From an uncultured Prevotellaceae bacterium (GTDB taxonomy: Bacteria; Bacteroidota; Bacteroidia; Bacteroidales; Bacteroidaceae), in contig CAMHIS010000008.1 in assembly GCA_946185285.1 (NCBI GenBank), positions 1-51,073 of the forward strand: a stretch of DNA of 51,073 nucleotides. Reading direction: 5' to 3'. Below are positions 8,158-17,651 of the stretch, in pieces. A program made the position numbers and the translations under genes. Under the pieces are notes generated by a model, which worked only from the letters and a program-made list of their open reading frames with translations, ran no database searches and was not told the origin of the DNA. Position 1 is the stretch's first letter; every line of letters starts with the position of its first letter.

Positions 8158-9273
8158 TCAATATTTATATATCTTCCGCCCGTTTACGATATTCAGTCCC
8201 TTCCGCAAAGAATTGATGCGCTGGCCTTGGAGGTTGTAGATACTTCCATTCTTGAATTTTTCAATTCTTACATTTTCCTCTATTCCCATCGTCTGCGTTT
8301 CAAACTGGCCCGTAAACGACTCGTTGCTGTTCTCAACCGTCACGGTGTAGCGGCCTTTGGCGTAGGCAGAGATGTCGATGTTCAGGCCTACGATATTGCC
8401 TGCGTTGACGGTCTTCTCGTAGACGGTCTTGCCCGCCTCGTCGGTGATGCTTACCTGATAGGCTTCATCGAGCGCATTGAGATTGATGCCCAACTGCTGG
8501 CCGTTGTATTCGCCATAGAGCGACTGCGCTTCTGCCTCCCTCGCCGTTCTCGACTTCGGCTTTATCTTGATGGTATGCGTGAAGTCGATACGGTCTTTTC
8601 GAGTTCCCAAAACGAATGAATCGTCCTCTTCGTTGTTATAATAAATGACTTCATCGCCTACTTTACATGAAAGGAGAGTGCCTCCTATTCCAATCATGGA
8701 ATGTGGATAATTGATGTAAGGCAATGATTCGCTGCCAACACCTTCAAGCCAGCGTTCTGTCCTATTGTCTTTACGCCTAAGTTCATAATATGTTCCTTTG
8801 AAGCCTGTGATACCTCCAGACATTTTTTGCACAACATACATGTTATCCCCTCGATTTACAATATCGCCAGAGGAAAGAGTAAAGTCGTAGAGCAGTTCAA
8901 ACTGCGGTCTATCGCCAGCGAAATACATCCCCATGTCGTCCCGCTCTATGTTATTGCCAGCAAAATACACCTTTTTGTCTTGCTCGTACCAAGCACCGAT
9001 ATACAGTGGAGAAGGGTTGCCATTCTTTAAACACTTCATTTGCTTGCATGTTTGCCCGCCGATGATGGTGTCGCCATCTAAATAACAATATTCAACCCAT
9101 GATTCTAGAAGCCCATAAGGAGAAATAGCGCCGCATTTTATAACCCACATCTTACCTTCTTCGACGAATGGGCGATAGGCAATCTCATTTGCGTCCGATA
9201 CATTCACGGCACTTGCCAACATTGGCGTTAGCATCAAAATGAATAAGGATAATAGTTTCTTCATTGTTTTCAT
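8158..9273 (-). CDS. Secreted DUF3244-containing paralog 1 (short form)
   Basis: About 371 residues. Signal peptide (MKTMKKLLSLFILMLTPMLASA), then one module starting IAYRPFVEEGKMWV, passing through YCYLDGDTIIGGQTCKQM, VGAWYEQDKKVYF-like text (IGAWYEQDKKVYFAGN) and LLYDFTLSSGD, ending RWLEGVGSESLPY. This is followed by a DUF3244-like beta domain (SITDEAGKTVYEKTVNAG, then LNIDISAYAKGRYTVTVEN) and the Prevotella tail (SIYNLQGQRINSLRKGLNI). It is the simplest of four tandem paralogs and shares an almost identical 5' end with paralog 4. Start at 9273 chosen because paralog 4 has the same MKTMKKLL start. Last gene of the run. Function unknown; probably surface-exposed or secreted. Confidence 0.85.
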   Translation of the reverse strand: MKTMKKLLSLFILMLTPMLASAVNVSDANEIAYRPFVEEGKMWVIKCGAISPYGLLESWVEYCYLDGDTIIGGQTCKQMKCLKNGNPSPLYIGAWYEQDKKVYFAGNNIERDDMGMYFAGDRPQFELLYDFTLSSGDIVNRGDNMYVVQKMSGGITGFKGTYYELRRKDNRTERWLEGVGSESLPYINYPHSMIGIGGTLLSCKVGDEVIYYNNEEDDSFVLGTRKDRIDFTHTIKIKPKSRTAREAEAQSLYGEYNGQQLGINLNALDEAYQVSITDEAGKTVYEKTVNAGNIVGLNIDISAYAKGRYTVTVENSNESFTGQFETQTMGIEENVRIEKFKNGSIYNLQGQRINSLRKGLNIVNGRKIYKY

Positions 9274-9319
9274 CTTATTTGTTATTAATTCCATCATGAT
9301 CAAGTGTACTGTCTATGTG

Positions 9320-11905
9320 CTACTTCACATAAACCTTTCGTCCATCTACAATATTCAGTCCTTTACGCAAAGAATTGATGCGCTGGCCTTGGAGGTTGTA
9401 AATGGCTCCCTCTCTTCGGGAGAGGGCTGGGGTGAGGCTTATCCCCGTCGTCTGCGTTTCAAACTGGCCCGTGAACGACTCATTGCTGTTCTCAACCGTC
9501 ACGGTGTAACGGCCTTTGGCGTAGGCAGAGATGTCGATGTTGAGGCCGACGATGCTGCCTGCGTTGACAGTCTTCTCGTAGACGACTTTGCCCGCCTCGT
9601 CGGTGATGCTTACTAGATAGGCTTCATCGAGCGCATTGAGATTGATGCCCAACTGCTGGCTGCTGTACTCACCATACAGCGACTTCGCTTCTGCCTCTTT
9701 CATCATCCGCGTCTTAGGTCGTATCTTTATCGTATGCGTGAAGTCGATACGGTCTTTCCTTGCTCCCTCTGGCGTAGCCCCGTCCTCGTATGCGTCGTTA
9801 AGGTAGATGACTTCATCGCCAACGGTGCAGGACATCAGGAACTCCGGCATCCGGTCTGCAGCCTCAGGATATGCATTTCTGGTCGGGCCATCAATACCTC
9901 CTACCCCTTCCAACCAGGTGGTAATGCGGACATCTTGGTTGATCATCACATCCCTATAGACACCTTTAAAGCCTTCCAGTCCTCCTGTCTGCTTCGGTCC
10001 TATGATAAAAGGCGGATAATCGTCAATAAGCTGCACACTTCCATTGTCCCAAATGGTGAAGTCATACTTCAGCATGACAGACTGTTTCCTCTCATCGTAG
10101 AAGTACACTTTCTTATCCTCTTCGTACCATGCGCCCACTTTCGTCAGGGAAGGTGCTGCATCTGAGAAACCAGGACTAACATACTTCTGGCACATCATCT
10201 GCTTGCAGGTCTTTCCGCCAACGATGGTGTCACCAGCAAAGTAGTAGTAGTCAACTACCTGCACGGGATTACCCGAAACAGTCGGAATAGTTCCCACCTT
10301 CCATACCTTACCATCCTCGATGAACGGACGGTAGGCAATGCCTAAATCGAAATCATCATCAGAGGAAAGGTCTGGTACTACCGATGCAAATTCTCCACTT
10401 TCAAATAATTCATTCGCACATTTCAATGGGCTTTTCTCACTTTCGGGAGTAACATGCAAAATATACCACAATGGCATAAAACTATCATTCCCAACAATTT
10501 TGAGTCTATACTTCTCCGCATAGGAAGCAAGCAAGTCAGCATCATCTTCCTTCTTGAGTTTTACATTCAGGTATGGAGTCTCAAAAACCTCCGTCTTGTC
10601 CTCCGTATAATAACTTGATGTCAGAACCACAGACTTTGCGTCTTCTTTCCAGAAGTCTTGTGAGGTCAACCTCTCGAAATCTGACCGAGGAATAATAAAG
10701 CTGTCGAAGACCTGGTCTGTAATCGTATTTAGAACCGGGAGATTTGCACGAATTCTTTTGCTTACGTCATCATACTCTTTAGGAATGCTGACAACGACCT
10801 TGTTCTCATTCAGGGTTAAAGGAACCTTATCTCCTTTGTAGTAATAATAATATGTGATGTTCTGATGGCCCTGTTGCTTCTTATTTATGACAGGATGCTC
10901 TTTGCCTTGATTGTCTACCATGATGTAGTTCATATCTGGGTCGAAGCCAGAAACATAGAAATTGGTAGCGTGGAGGGCCATACAAGTCGCGATAGGACCT
11001 ACTTCTTGAATAACGAATTCTATCTTGTGAACTAATGGATCATCTGTTGGCTTCTCGATGAAACAGGCATAGTTGTTAGGTCCACAGTTGGTGAATACTT
11101 TTCCGTAAACATGCAGACGGTCGCCTTCCAATTCATAGGTCAATTGATTGTACCGATCCGAATGGTCTGTTTCACCTGTCGGCAGGTTGCAGCCATGAAC
11201 TTGATGAGACTTATCATAGAACGGGAATGATAGATAAGAATTGACATTAGCATCATCATTTGCTACTACATAAGCCAAATAATTCTGGGAACCGGGAAAG
11301 GCATAGCGTAAATCATAGAGATTTCCCAAAGGGCCATTGAGAGAGCCAACACCCTCAATCCACGTCTTTTGGATGGAATTGTCATCTGTACGGCACAACG
11401 TCCATCTCCGCAAATAGCGGTGCTGTGCCACTTTTCTGTCTGCTGCTTGGTTATTGTCATAGCGTACAATCTCAGGCCCTTCCAGATAATCATCAACTGA
11501 CACAACTTTATATGACACCTTTTCCATCCCATCAAGCGAATAACCCTCGTATGTATCGCCTGCCTTCAACGAATAGTCGAACACAAGAATTTCCTTTTGA
11601 GCAGAAGGGATGAAAAGATATACTTTGCGGTTCTCCTCACGTAAAAGCGCCGCATCATAGAGCACAAACGAGCCATCTGCATTCAGGTTCATCTTGACGT
11701 AAGTCTTTCCATTCTCAACCACTTCTTCATTCGTCAACATATACTGCTCAAAATGATAACTCCGGTTGGCGGACGGATTAACCACATGCCACGTTTTGCC
11801 TTTCTCTACAAAGGGGATGTAGTCGAAATAATCAGCGTTGCTTCCTTGAGCCGATACCATCATTGATGCCAGCACGCATGTCAAAAATAATAATGTACGT
11901 TTCAT
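9320..11905 (-). CDS. Secreted DUF3244-containing paralog 2 with orphan propeptide-like domain
   Basis: 861 residues, the largest paralog. Signal peptide (MKRTLLFLTCVLASMMVSAQ), an N-terminal module (DYIPFVEKGKTWHVV to TWIEGVGSLNGPL), a beta domain (QLTYELEGDRLHVYG, DDPLVHKIEFVIQEV), then from about residue 345 to 530 a domain (YYYYKGDKVPLTLNENKVVV, YAEKYRLKIVGNDSFMPLWY) that resembles the propeptide of Bacteroidota subtilases, with no protease after it. A second PFIEDGKVWKV module, DUF3244-like domain and Prevotella tail follow. Between the last two, a repeat-encoded peptide (SLTPALSRREG, 9405-9440) replaces residues found in the sister proteins. The 10338-10860 block is nearly identical in DNA to 15003-15520 of paralog 4. 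Confidence 0.85.
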   Translation of the reverse strand: MKRTLLFLTCVLASMMVSAQGSNADYFDYIPFVEKGKTWHVVNPSANRSYHFEQYMLTNEEVVENGKTYVKMNLNADGSFVLYDAALLREENRKVYLFIPSAQKEILVFDYSLKAGDTYEGYSLDGMEKVSYKVVSVDDYLEGPEIVRYDNNQAADRKVAQHRYLRRWTLCRTDDNSIQKTWIEGVGSLNGPLGNLYDLRYAFPGSQNYLAYVVANDDANVNSYLSFPFYDKSHQVHGCNLPTGETDHSDRYNQLTYELEGDRLHVYGKVFTNCGPNNYACFIEKPTDDPLVHKIEFVIQEVGPIATCMALHATNFYVSGFDPDMNYIMVDNQGKEHPVINKKQQGHQNITYYYYYKGDKVPLTLNENKVVVSIPKEYDDVSKRIRANLPVLNTITDQVFDSFIIPRSDFERLTSQDFWKEDAKSVVLTSSYYTEDKTEVFETPYLNVKLKKEDDADLLASYAEKYRLKIVGNDSFMPLWYILHVTPESEKSPLKCANELFESGEFASVVPDLSSDDDFDLGIAYRPFIEDGKVWKVGTIPTVSGNPVQVVDYYYFAGDTIVGGKTCKQMMCQKYVSPGFSDAAPSLTKVGAWYEEDKKVYFYDERKQSVMLKYDFTIWDNGSVQLIDDYPPFIIGPKQTGGLEGFKGVYRDVMINQDVRITTWLEGVGGIDGPTRNAYPEAADRMPEFLMSCTVGDEVIYLNDAYEDGATPEGARKDRIDFTHTIKIRPKTRMMKEAEAKSLYGEYSSQQLGINLNALDEAYLVSITDEAGKVVYEKTVNAGSIVGLNIDISAYAKGRYTVTVENSNESFTGQFETQTTGISLTPALSRREGAIYNLQGQRINSLRKGLNIVDGRKVYVK
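9405..9440. repeat. Palindromic repeat inserted in frame in paralog 2
   Basis: CCCTCTC (9408-9414), loop TTCGG, GAGAGGG (9420-9426), followed by CTGGGGTGAGGC. It encodes SLTPALSRREG on the minus strand, a peptide well known as the translation of a dispersed palindromic repeat in many bacteria. The other three paralogs have EENVRIE.F or EDNVRIEKL here instead. Confidence 0.75.
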
Positions 11906-11936
11906 ATCTTTCTGCTATTTGTTGTTTTTATTAAAT

Positions 11937-13994
11937 TCACTTTACATACAGCTTGCGCCCGTTTACGATATTCAGTCCCTTCTGCAAGGTACTGATGCGC
12001 TGGCCTTGTAGGTTGTAGATACTTTCACTCTTCAATTTTTCAATTCTTACATTATCCTCTATTCCCGTCGTTCGTGTGTCAATTTCGCCCGTGAACGACT
12101 CCATGCTGTTCTCAACCGTCACGGTGTAACGGCCTTTCGCGTAAGAAGAGATGTCGATGTTGAGGCCGACGATACTGCCTGCGTTGACGGTCTTCTCGTA
12201 GACGGTCTTGCCCGCCTCGTCGGTGATGCTTACCTGATAGGCTTCATCGAGCGCATTGAGATTGATGCCCAACTGCTGGTCGCTATATTCGCCATAGAGC
12301 GACGGCATGGCCTCAGCCGTCATCGACCGTGACTTCGGCCTTATCTTGATGGTATGCGTGAAGTCGATGCGGTCTTTTCGGGCAGCCTCTGGCGTAGCCC
12401 CGTCCTCGTATGCGTCGTTGAGATAGATGACTTCATCGCCAACGGTACAGGACATCAGGAACAACGCACGACCTTCTTCCCCATAATAAATATTGATTGT
12501 CGGACCATCAATACCTCCGACACCTTCCAGCCAAGTGGTACAGTAAAAGGGATCTCTATCTGTACACCACATAACATCTCTATAAATACCTTTAAAGCCT
12601 TCTAAACCTCCTGTCTGCTTTGGCCCTATCACATAGGGATAATAATTATCAATCAGCAAAGTGTCATTGGCATTGAGGGAGAAGTCGTACATCATCCTAA
12701 ACTGTTTACTTGTCGCGTTATAAAAGTACACTTTCTTGTCTTCTTCGTACCATGCTCCAACTTTTCTTAAAAGAGGGTATTTTACAATTACAGCATAATC
12801 AGGATGATTGTGGTTGACATATCGCTGGCACATCATTTGCTTAAAGGTCTTTCCGTCGATGATCGTGTCACCGTCGAAATAATAGTACTCAACCATCTTC
12901 ACAATACTATCCGAAATTCCTGTTGTGCTTCCTACCTTCCACACTTTACCGTCTTCGACGAATGGGCGGTAATCCATCTGTGGCGTCTTGTTGATGACAG
13001 GATGCACCCCCCATCTGTCTTCAACGATATAGTTAAGGTTGGAATCTAAGCCTGGGAGGTAAAAGTCGGTTTCAATGAAGAGCGCGCGATCTATGTCACG
13101 ATCTACACCCATCATAACCTGTTGTGTGCTAAAATTCAGCTTGTGTACCAACGGATCATCAGTTGGTTCCTCAGCGAAAATGGCATAGTTGACTGGTCCT
13201 GGGGTAATCAATGTTCCATAGATATGCAGTCGGTCACCTTCCATTTCGTAATTAAGCTGACATACGCCTTCTGGATTCCTTGGTACAACTGTACTGGGCA
13301 GGTTACAGCCATAATAATTAATAAAATCGTCATAGTACGAGAATGGTATGTAATAGAAGTCACCCTGGTTACACTGCAAATAAAGCAGATAACTTCTGGA
13401 AGAGACGGGGTGTGAATCATAGAGGTTTGCCAGAGGTCCTTCGAGCGAACCGACACCCTCTATCCATGTTTTTTGGCAAGAACGGTCATCTGTACGACAA
13501 ATAGTCCATTCCCGTAAATAGCGGCGATTCGTGGTCACAGTATCTGCCTTTTCATCATAGCCATAGAGAAAAACCTCATGCCCTGTTGTACCATATCCAA
13601 CAGATAACACCTCGTACGTCACCATCTTCTGCTCATCATACGAATATGTCTCATAGGTATCACCAGCCTTCAAGGAATAGTCGAATATCAGGAACTCCTT
13701 TTGCATATTAGAGTCGAATAAATATACTTTACGCTCCTCCTCACGCAGATATCCTACAAGATGTTCCGACCGAAATATCGGCATGTAAACCTTTCCTGCC
13801 AGTATCATTCCTTCTTTTCCTCCTGCTATCGACATTCTGTATTTATCAAGAGATTTACTCGAGTCGGCATTTGTATTAATCACAACCCATTCCTTACCAT
13901 TCTTTACAAATGGGATGTAGTCGTTCAGTTCCACTTGTGCTTTTGTCATAATAGCTGCCAGCACAAATGCTAAGAATAATAATGTACGTTTCAT
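11937..13994 (-). CDS. Secreted DUF3244-containing paralog 3
   Basis: 685 residues. Signal peptide (MKRTLLFLAFVLAAIMTKAQ), N-terminal module (DYIPFVKNGKEWVVINT, REEERKVYLF, IFDYSLKAGDTYE, KTWIEGVGSLEGPL), a beta domain (QLNYEMEGDRLHIYG, EEPTDDPLVHKLNF), then directly a second module (DYRPFVEDGKVWKVG, YYYFDGDTIIDGKTFKQM, VGAWYEEDKKVYF, TWLEGVGGIDGP), a DUF3244-like domain and the Prevotella tail. It is closest to paralog 2, with the same domain order, but lacks the propeptide-like insert; either paralog 2 gained it or this one lost it. The gap to paralog 2 is 31 bp, so co-transcription is likely. Function unknown. Confidence 0.85.
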   Translation of the reverse strand: MKRTLLFLAFVLAAIMTKAQVELNDYIPFVKNGKEWVVINTNADSSKSLDKYRMSIAGGKEGMILAGKVYMPIFRSEHLVGYLREEERKVYLFDSNMQKEFLIFDYSLKAGDTYETYSYDEQKMVTYEVLSVGYGTTGHEVFLYGYDEKADTVTTNRRYLREWTICRTDDRSCQKTWIEGVGSLEGPLANLYDSHPVSSRSYLLYLQCNQGDFYYIPFSYYDDFINYYGCNLPSTVVPRNPEGVCQLNYEMEGDRLHIYGTLITPGPVNYAIFAEEPTDDPLVHKLNFSTQQVMMGVDRDIDRALFIETDFYLPGLDSNLNYIVEDRWGVHPVINKTPQMDYRPFVEDGKVWKVGSTTGISDSIVKMVEYYYFDGDTIIDGKTFKQMMCQRYVNHNHPDYAVIVKYPLLRKVGAWYEEDKKVYFYNATSKQFRMMYDFSLNANDTLLIDNYYPYVIGPKQTGGLEGFKGIYRDVMWCTDRDPFYCTTWLEGVGGIDGPTINIYYGEEGRALFLMSCTVGDEVIYLNDAYEDGATPEAARKDRIDFTHTIKIRPKSRSMTAEAMPSLYGEYSDQQLGINLNALDEAYQVSITDEAGKTVYEKTVNAGSIVGLNIDISSYAKGRYTVTVENSMESFTGEIDTRTTGIEDNVRIEKLKSESIYNLQGQRISTLQKGLNIVNGRKLYVK

Positions 13995-14025
13995 ATCTGT
14001 CTGCTTTTTTGTTATTTCGTCAAAC

Positions 14026-15966
14026 TCATTTCACAAACATCTTTCTTCCATCAACGATATTCAGTCCCTTCCGCAAAGAATTGATGCGCTGACCTTGGAG
14101 GTTGTAAATACTTCCATTCTTGAATTCTTCAATTCTTACATTTTCCTCAATTCCCGTCGTCTGCGTCTCAAACTGCCCAGTGAACGACTCGTTGCTGTTC
14201 TCAACCGTCACGGTGTAGCGGCCTTTGGCGTAGGCAGAGATGTCGATGTTGAGGCCGACGATGCTACCTGCGTTGACGGTCTTCTCATAAACGGTCTTGC
14301 CCGCCTCGTCGGTAATGCGCACCACGTAGGCATCGTCAAGCGGATTAAGATTGATACCAAGCTGCTGTTCGCTGTATTCACCATACAGCGACGGCTCTGC
14401 CTCTCTCATTGTCCGAGCCTTTGGCTTTATCTTGATAGTATGGGTGAAGTCAATACGCTGTTTGCGGGCTCCTAAAATGTATAAGTCTCCTATTTTGCTG
14501 TTGTAATAGACGATTTCATCGCCTACGAAACATGCAAGGAGCGCACCCGTATGTCCAACATGCCCCCACCAGTTATTAATGTATGGCCAGGATTCACTAC
14601 CAACACCTTCGAACCAACGATCCATTACATCACCATTATACAAAAATTCATAATACGCACCTTTGAATCCCGAGATGCCTCCATACGATTTATTCACAAC
14701 ATACTTAGTATAATCACTCAGACATATGCTGTCGCCTGAGGATAGCGTGAAGTCGTAGAGTAAATCAAACTTATTGAGACCAAAATACACTTTCTTATCT
14801 TGCTCATACCAAGCACCAACATATTCTCCTGTTATGTCATATTTTGAGTCCACTCTGTCACACAACATTCTTTTGGCTGTCTGTCCATTTATGATGGTAT
14901 CGCCATCTATATATAAATATTCCGTCCATTGATCGTGCGACAAATTATCAGAATAGACTCTTACAATCCAAGTCTTACCTTCTTCGACGAACGGGCGGTA
15001 GGCAACACCTATCTCGAAATCATCATCAGAGGAAAGGTCTGGTACTGCCGATGCAAATTCTCCACTTTCAAATATTAAATTCGCACATTTCAATGGGCTT
15101 TTCTCACTCTCGGGAGTAACATGCAAAATATACCACAATGGCATAAAACTATCATTCCCAACAATTTTGAGTCTATACTTCTCTGCATAGGAAGCGAGCA
15201 AGCTTGCATCCTCTTCCTTCTTAAGCTTTACATTCAGGTATGGAGTCTCAAAAACCTCATCATTGTCCTCCGTCAAATAACTTGAAGTCAGAACCACAGA
15301 CTTTGCGTCTTCCTCCCAAAAGCTCTGTGAGGTTAACTTCTCGAAATCAGACCGAGGAATAATAAAGCTGTCGAAGACCTCGTCTTTAATCGTACTTAGA
15401 ACCGGGACATTTGCTCGAATTCTTTTGCTTATGCCATCATGCTCTTTAGGAATGTTGACAACGACCTTGTCCTCGTTAAGGGTTAAAGGATTCTTTTTTC
15501 CCTTATAATAGTAATAATACTCCCTTTCTTGTCCATCCAACACCAAGGGCTTACCTTCCTTCAGATTCACTGTTCCTTTATACCACCAGCAGTCCAAATA
15601 GAATCTGTTTGGCTCCAAGTCGCGTATTGTGAACGACACGTTGAACGGACACATGCAGTCACAATCCAACTCAGCAACAGGAGCCACATTGATAGAAACC
15701 GAACATAATCCGCCATCGCTACCGCCGCTTATACTATATGTCGCATTAAAGTAGTCCGTGCAGCAGTTTCCTTCGTAGTTAAGCAGTTGTACGGACAATA
15801 CGCTGCCCTCTTTTGTCAAGACAATCGTCGGCTCCCTCTGAGGCTCTTCCCCTCGTGTCTCACTCAGACAACCGCTGTTCTGCACATCCGATACTGTCTG
15901 GGCACTTGCCAACATTGGCGTTAGCATCAAAATGAATAAGGATAATAGTTTCTTCATTGTTTTCAT
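14026..15966 (-). CDS. Secreted DUF3244-containing paralog 4 with orphan propeptide-like domain
   Basis: 646 residues. Signal peptide (MKTMKKLLSLFILMLTPMLASA) nearly identical in DNA to that of paralog 1. It continues with a unique cysteine-rich beta domain (NYEGNCCTDYFNATY, AELDCDCMCPFNVSF), then the subtilase-propeptide-like domain (YYYYKGKKNPLTLNED to ESGEFASAVPDLSSDDDF, about residues 150-325), one VAYRPFVEEGKTWIV module, a DUF3244-like domain and the Prevotella tail. The cysteines (four in ten residues around CDCMC) may form disulphides outside the cell. Paralogs 1/4 and 2/3 pair by their signal peptides, while the propeptide-like block pairs 2/4, so the array has been shuffled. It is the first structural gene after the regulator, 33 bp downstream of it. 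Confidence 0.85.
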   Translation of the reverse strand: MKTMKKLLSLFILMLTPMLASAQTVSDVQNSGCLSETRGEEPQREPTIVLTKEGSVLSVQLLNYEGNCCTDYFNATYSISGGSDGGLCSVSINVAPVAELDCDCMCPFNVSFTIRDLEPNRFYLDCWWYKGTVNLKEGKPLVLDGQEREYYYYYKGKKNPLTLNEDKVVVNIPKEHDGISKRIRANVPVLSTIKDEVFDSFIIPRSDFEKLTSQSFWEEDAKSVVLTSSYLTEDNDEVFETPYLNVKLKKEEDASLLASYAEKYRLKIVGNDSFMPLWYILHVTPESEKSPLKCANLIFESGEFASAVPDLSSDDDFEIGVAYRPFVEEGKTWIVRVYSDNLSHDQWTEYLYIDGDTIINGQTAKRMLCDRVDSKYDITGEYVGAWYEQDKKVYFGLNKFDLLYDFTLSSGDSICLSDYTKYVVNKSYGGISGFKGAYYEFLYNGDVMDRWFEGVGSESWPYINNWWGHVGHTGALLACFVGDEIVYYNSKIGDLYILGARKQRIDFTHTIKIKPKARTMREAEPSLYGEYSEQQLGINLNPLDDAYVVRITDEAGKTVYEKTVNAGSIVGLNIDISAYAKGRYTVTVENSNESFTGQFETQTTGIEENVRIEEFKNGSIYNLQGQRINSLRKGLNIVDGRKMFVK

Positions 15967-15999
15967 TGTATTTGTTATTTATTCTATTCGTTCCATTTA

Positions 16000-17379
16000 T
16001 TAACTCTTGAGTACCTGTTCCAGCGTGACATCAGGATTGGTTTCTCCGAACACATCCTTCTTCAGCTTGAGCTTGCGATGCTGGACGGCTGAGACGGTGA
16101 TGCAGTAGATGTTGCCGATGGTGCGGTTGCTGAGGCCCAGTCGGGTGAGGATACACAGGCGGACGTCGTCTTCGGTCATGTCGGGGTACTGCTCACGGAG
16201 GTTGGCGAAGCGGTTGTTGTCGATGGCGTTGAGCGTGCGTTCTATCTCGCTCCACTCGTGCAGACTGAGCGTGATGAGCGAATCGCCGCTCTGGTTCAGC
16301 TTCTTGATTACCTCCGTCCGTTCGAGGATGAAGTTCTGCAGGAATGCCACCACCTCGTTACTCTGGTGCAGCAGCTTCTTCTGGTGCTCGGCCTCCTGCT
16401 GTAGCTGGCGCTTCTCTTGTTCCTGAATGTGCATTCTATTACGAATCAACAGCACAATCGCCAATATGACTATGAGCGATGCAACGATTGTTATCAGGAG
16501 TGTACGCCTGTACGTCTGTGAACGATATTCCAGTTGCTGGTTCTCCATCTCCTGGCGCAACGTCTCCTGGTAATACTCATCTTTCTGTTCGAGCGCCTTG
16601 TAGTAGAAGTCCTCCACTTGGGCAAAAGCCTCGGCCACGCTATCCTCCACCTGTGTGGCCCCTATCCGTCGGAGCGCAATCTTGGCGAGGTTGCTCTGCA
16701 CGATATAAGCCATGTGGACATCGTCGCCCGGCTCAATCTGCCGGTAGACGGTCTCTGCCGAATCGAGCATGTTGAGGCTGAGGTAACTGCGGGCCAAAAC
16801 TTGTAGCGTGCCAGGTCTTAGGTCGGCTGTTGCCACAGCTTCTGCCTGCCGGGCGTAGTCAACCGCCTGACGATAGTTCTCCTTTGCCCAGCTGATGTTG
16901 GCAAGGCTGGTCAGCGTCTGGCACACGAGGTCAGTCATCTGGCTATTCCTTGCTATATCGTATGCGCGATTAGTGAAATCGAGCGCTTCGTCGTAGGGTC
17001 CTTCTTTGGTGAAAGCCACTTGAGCGGCATAAGTGCCTGCGTAGTCGAGCAGCATGACATGATTACGCTCGTCGTCGGGATGCTGTTCATAGACAGTCAG
17101 GGCTTGCTTCATCAACCGCAAAGCCTCCTCAGGGTTGCCCTGCGACAAGGCTTCGGCCAGCCGCTGATGCGCGATATAATTGGTGTGCCAATCCTCTGAC
17201 GCTTCCGACAACTGGATGGCTTTCCGCAGCAGCGTCTCACCCTGCCGGATGCTGTCGTTGGCCAAGGCTACCTCAGCCTCCTCCAGACAACCTGCTGCCG
17301 TCGGCGTATCTGTCTGCTGCCGACCACAGGCAGTCAGCAGAACGGTGATCATGAATATGTAAAATGTTCTCGTTAGCAT
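16000..17379 (-). CDS. TPR lipoprotein-type regulator with transmembrane helix and C-terminal HTH
   Basis: 459 residues. Signal peptide with lipobox (TVLLTAC, Cys18), then about 230 residues of helical repeats of TPR type (EEAEVALANDSIRQGETLLRKAIQ, YAGTYAAQVAFTKEGPYDEAL), a membrane helix near 270-292 (LLITIVASLIVILAIVLLI), a coiled coil rich in Gln/Glu/Lys, and a C-terminal helix-turn-helix (MTEDDVRLCILTRLGLSNRT, IGNIYCITVSAVQHRKLKLK). This is a family common in Bacteroidota, thought to sense in the periplasm or at the membrane and act on DNA inside. Its promoter (17408-17416) precedes a five-gene minus-strand run, so it probably controls the four paralogs downstream and possibly itself. Having both a lipid anchor and a cytoplasmic HTH requires the TM helix to span the inner membrane. 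Confidence 0.85.
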   Translation of the reverse strand: MLTRTFYIFMITVLLTACGRQQTDTPTAAGCLEEAEVALANDSIRQGETLLRKAIQLSEASEDWHTNYIAHQRLAEALSQGNPEEALRLMKQALTVYEQHPDDERNHVMLLDYAGTYAAQVAFTKEGPYDEALDFTNRAYDIARNSQMTDLVCQTLTSLANISWAKENYRQAVDYARQAEAVATADLRPGTLQVLARSYLSLNMLDSAETVYRQIEPGDDVHMAYIVQSNLAKIALRRIGATQVEDSVAEAFAQVEDFYYKALEQKDEYYQETLRQEMENQQLEYRSQTYRRTLLITIVASLIVILAIVLLIRNRMHIQEQEKRQLQQEAEHQKKLLHQSNEVVAFLQNFILERTEVIKKLNQSGDSLITLSLHEWSEIERTLNAIDNNRFANLREQYPDMTEDDVRLCILTRLGLSNRTIGNIYCITVSAVQHRKLKLKKDVFGETNPDVTLEQVLKS

Positions 17380-17407
17380 GTCGTTGTTTTTTCGTTATTT
17401 CTCGGTT

Positions 17408-17416
17408 GCAAAGATA
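17408..17416 (-). promoter_or_regulatory. -7 box for the TPR regulator and likely the paralog operon
   Basis: Minus strand reads TATCTTTGC, 29 bp before the ATG at 17379. It is the best promoter match before the whole minus-strand run 17379-8158. Confidence 0.6.
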
Positions 17417-17614
17417 CAACTTTTTTCCCAATGGTGTATCTCCAGCCTATGGAAAAGATGCGAACGCGCCAAAACAGTAAACAGCTAAAAATCAGCGATT
17501 TGCCGAAAACAGAACGCTTCAGCCTATGGAAAACTGAAGGAAAGGGTATGGAAAAGGGGTATAACTTCTGGGCTTTAAGCCGCAAAAAGATTTGGAACTA
17601 TCGACTTTATTATG

Positions 17615-17623
17615 TAATTTTGC
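17615..17623 (+). promoter_or_regulatory. -7 box before the GH16 remnant
   Basis: TAATTTTGC on the plus strand, 29 bp before the ATG at 17652. Suggests the remnant kept its own promoter. Confidence 0.5.
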
Positions 17624-17651
17624 CTCCGAATACATTTTAACTAAACGAATT

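Noticed and set aside
17431..17640. 69-codon plus-strand ORF before the GH16 remnant
   Set aside because: No motif, and it runs over a promoter box; likely chance.
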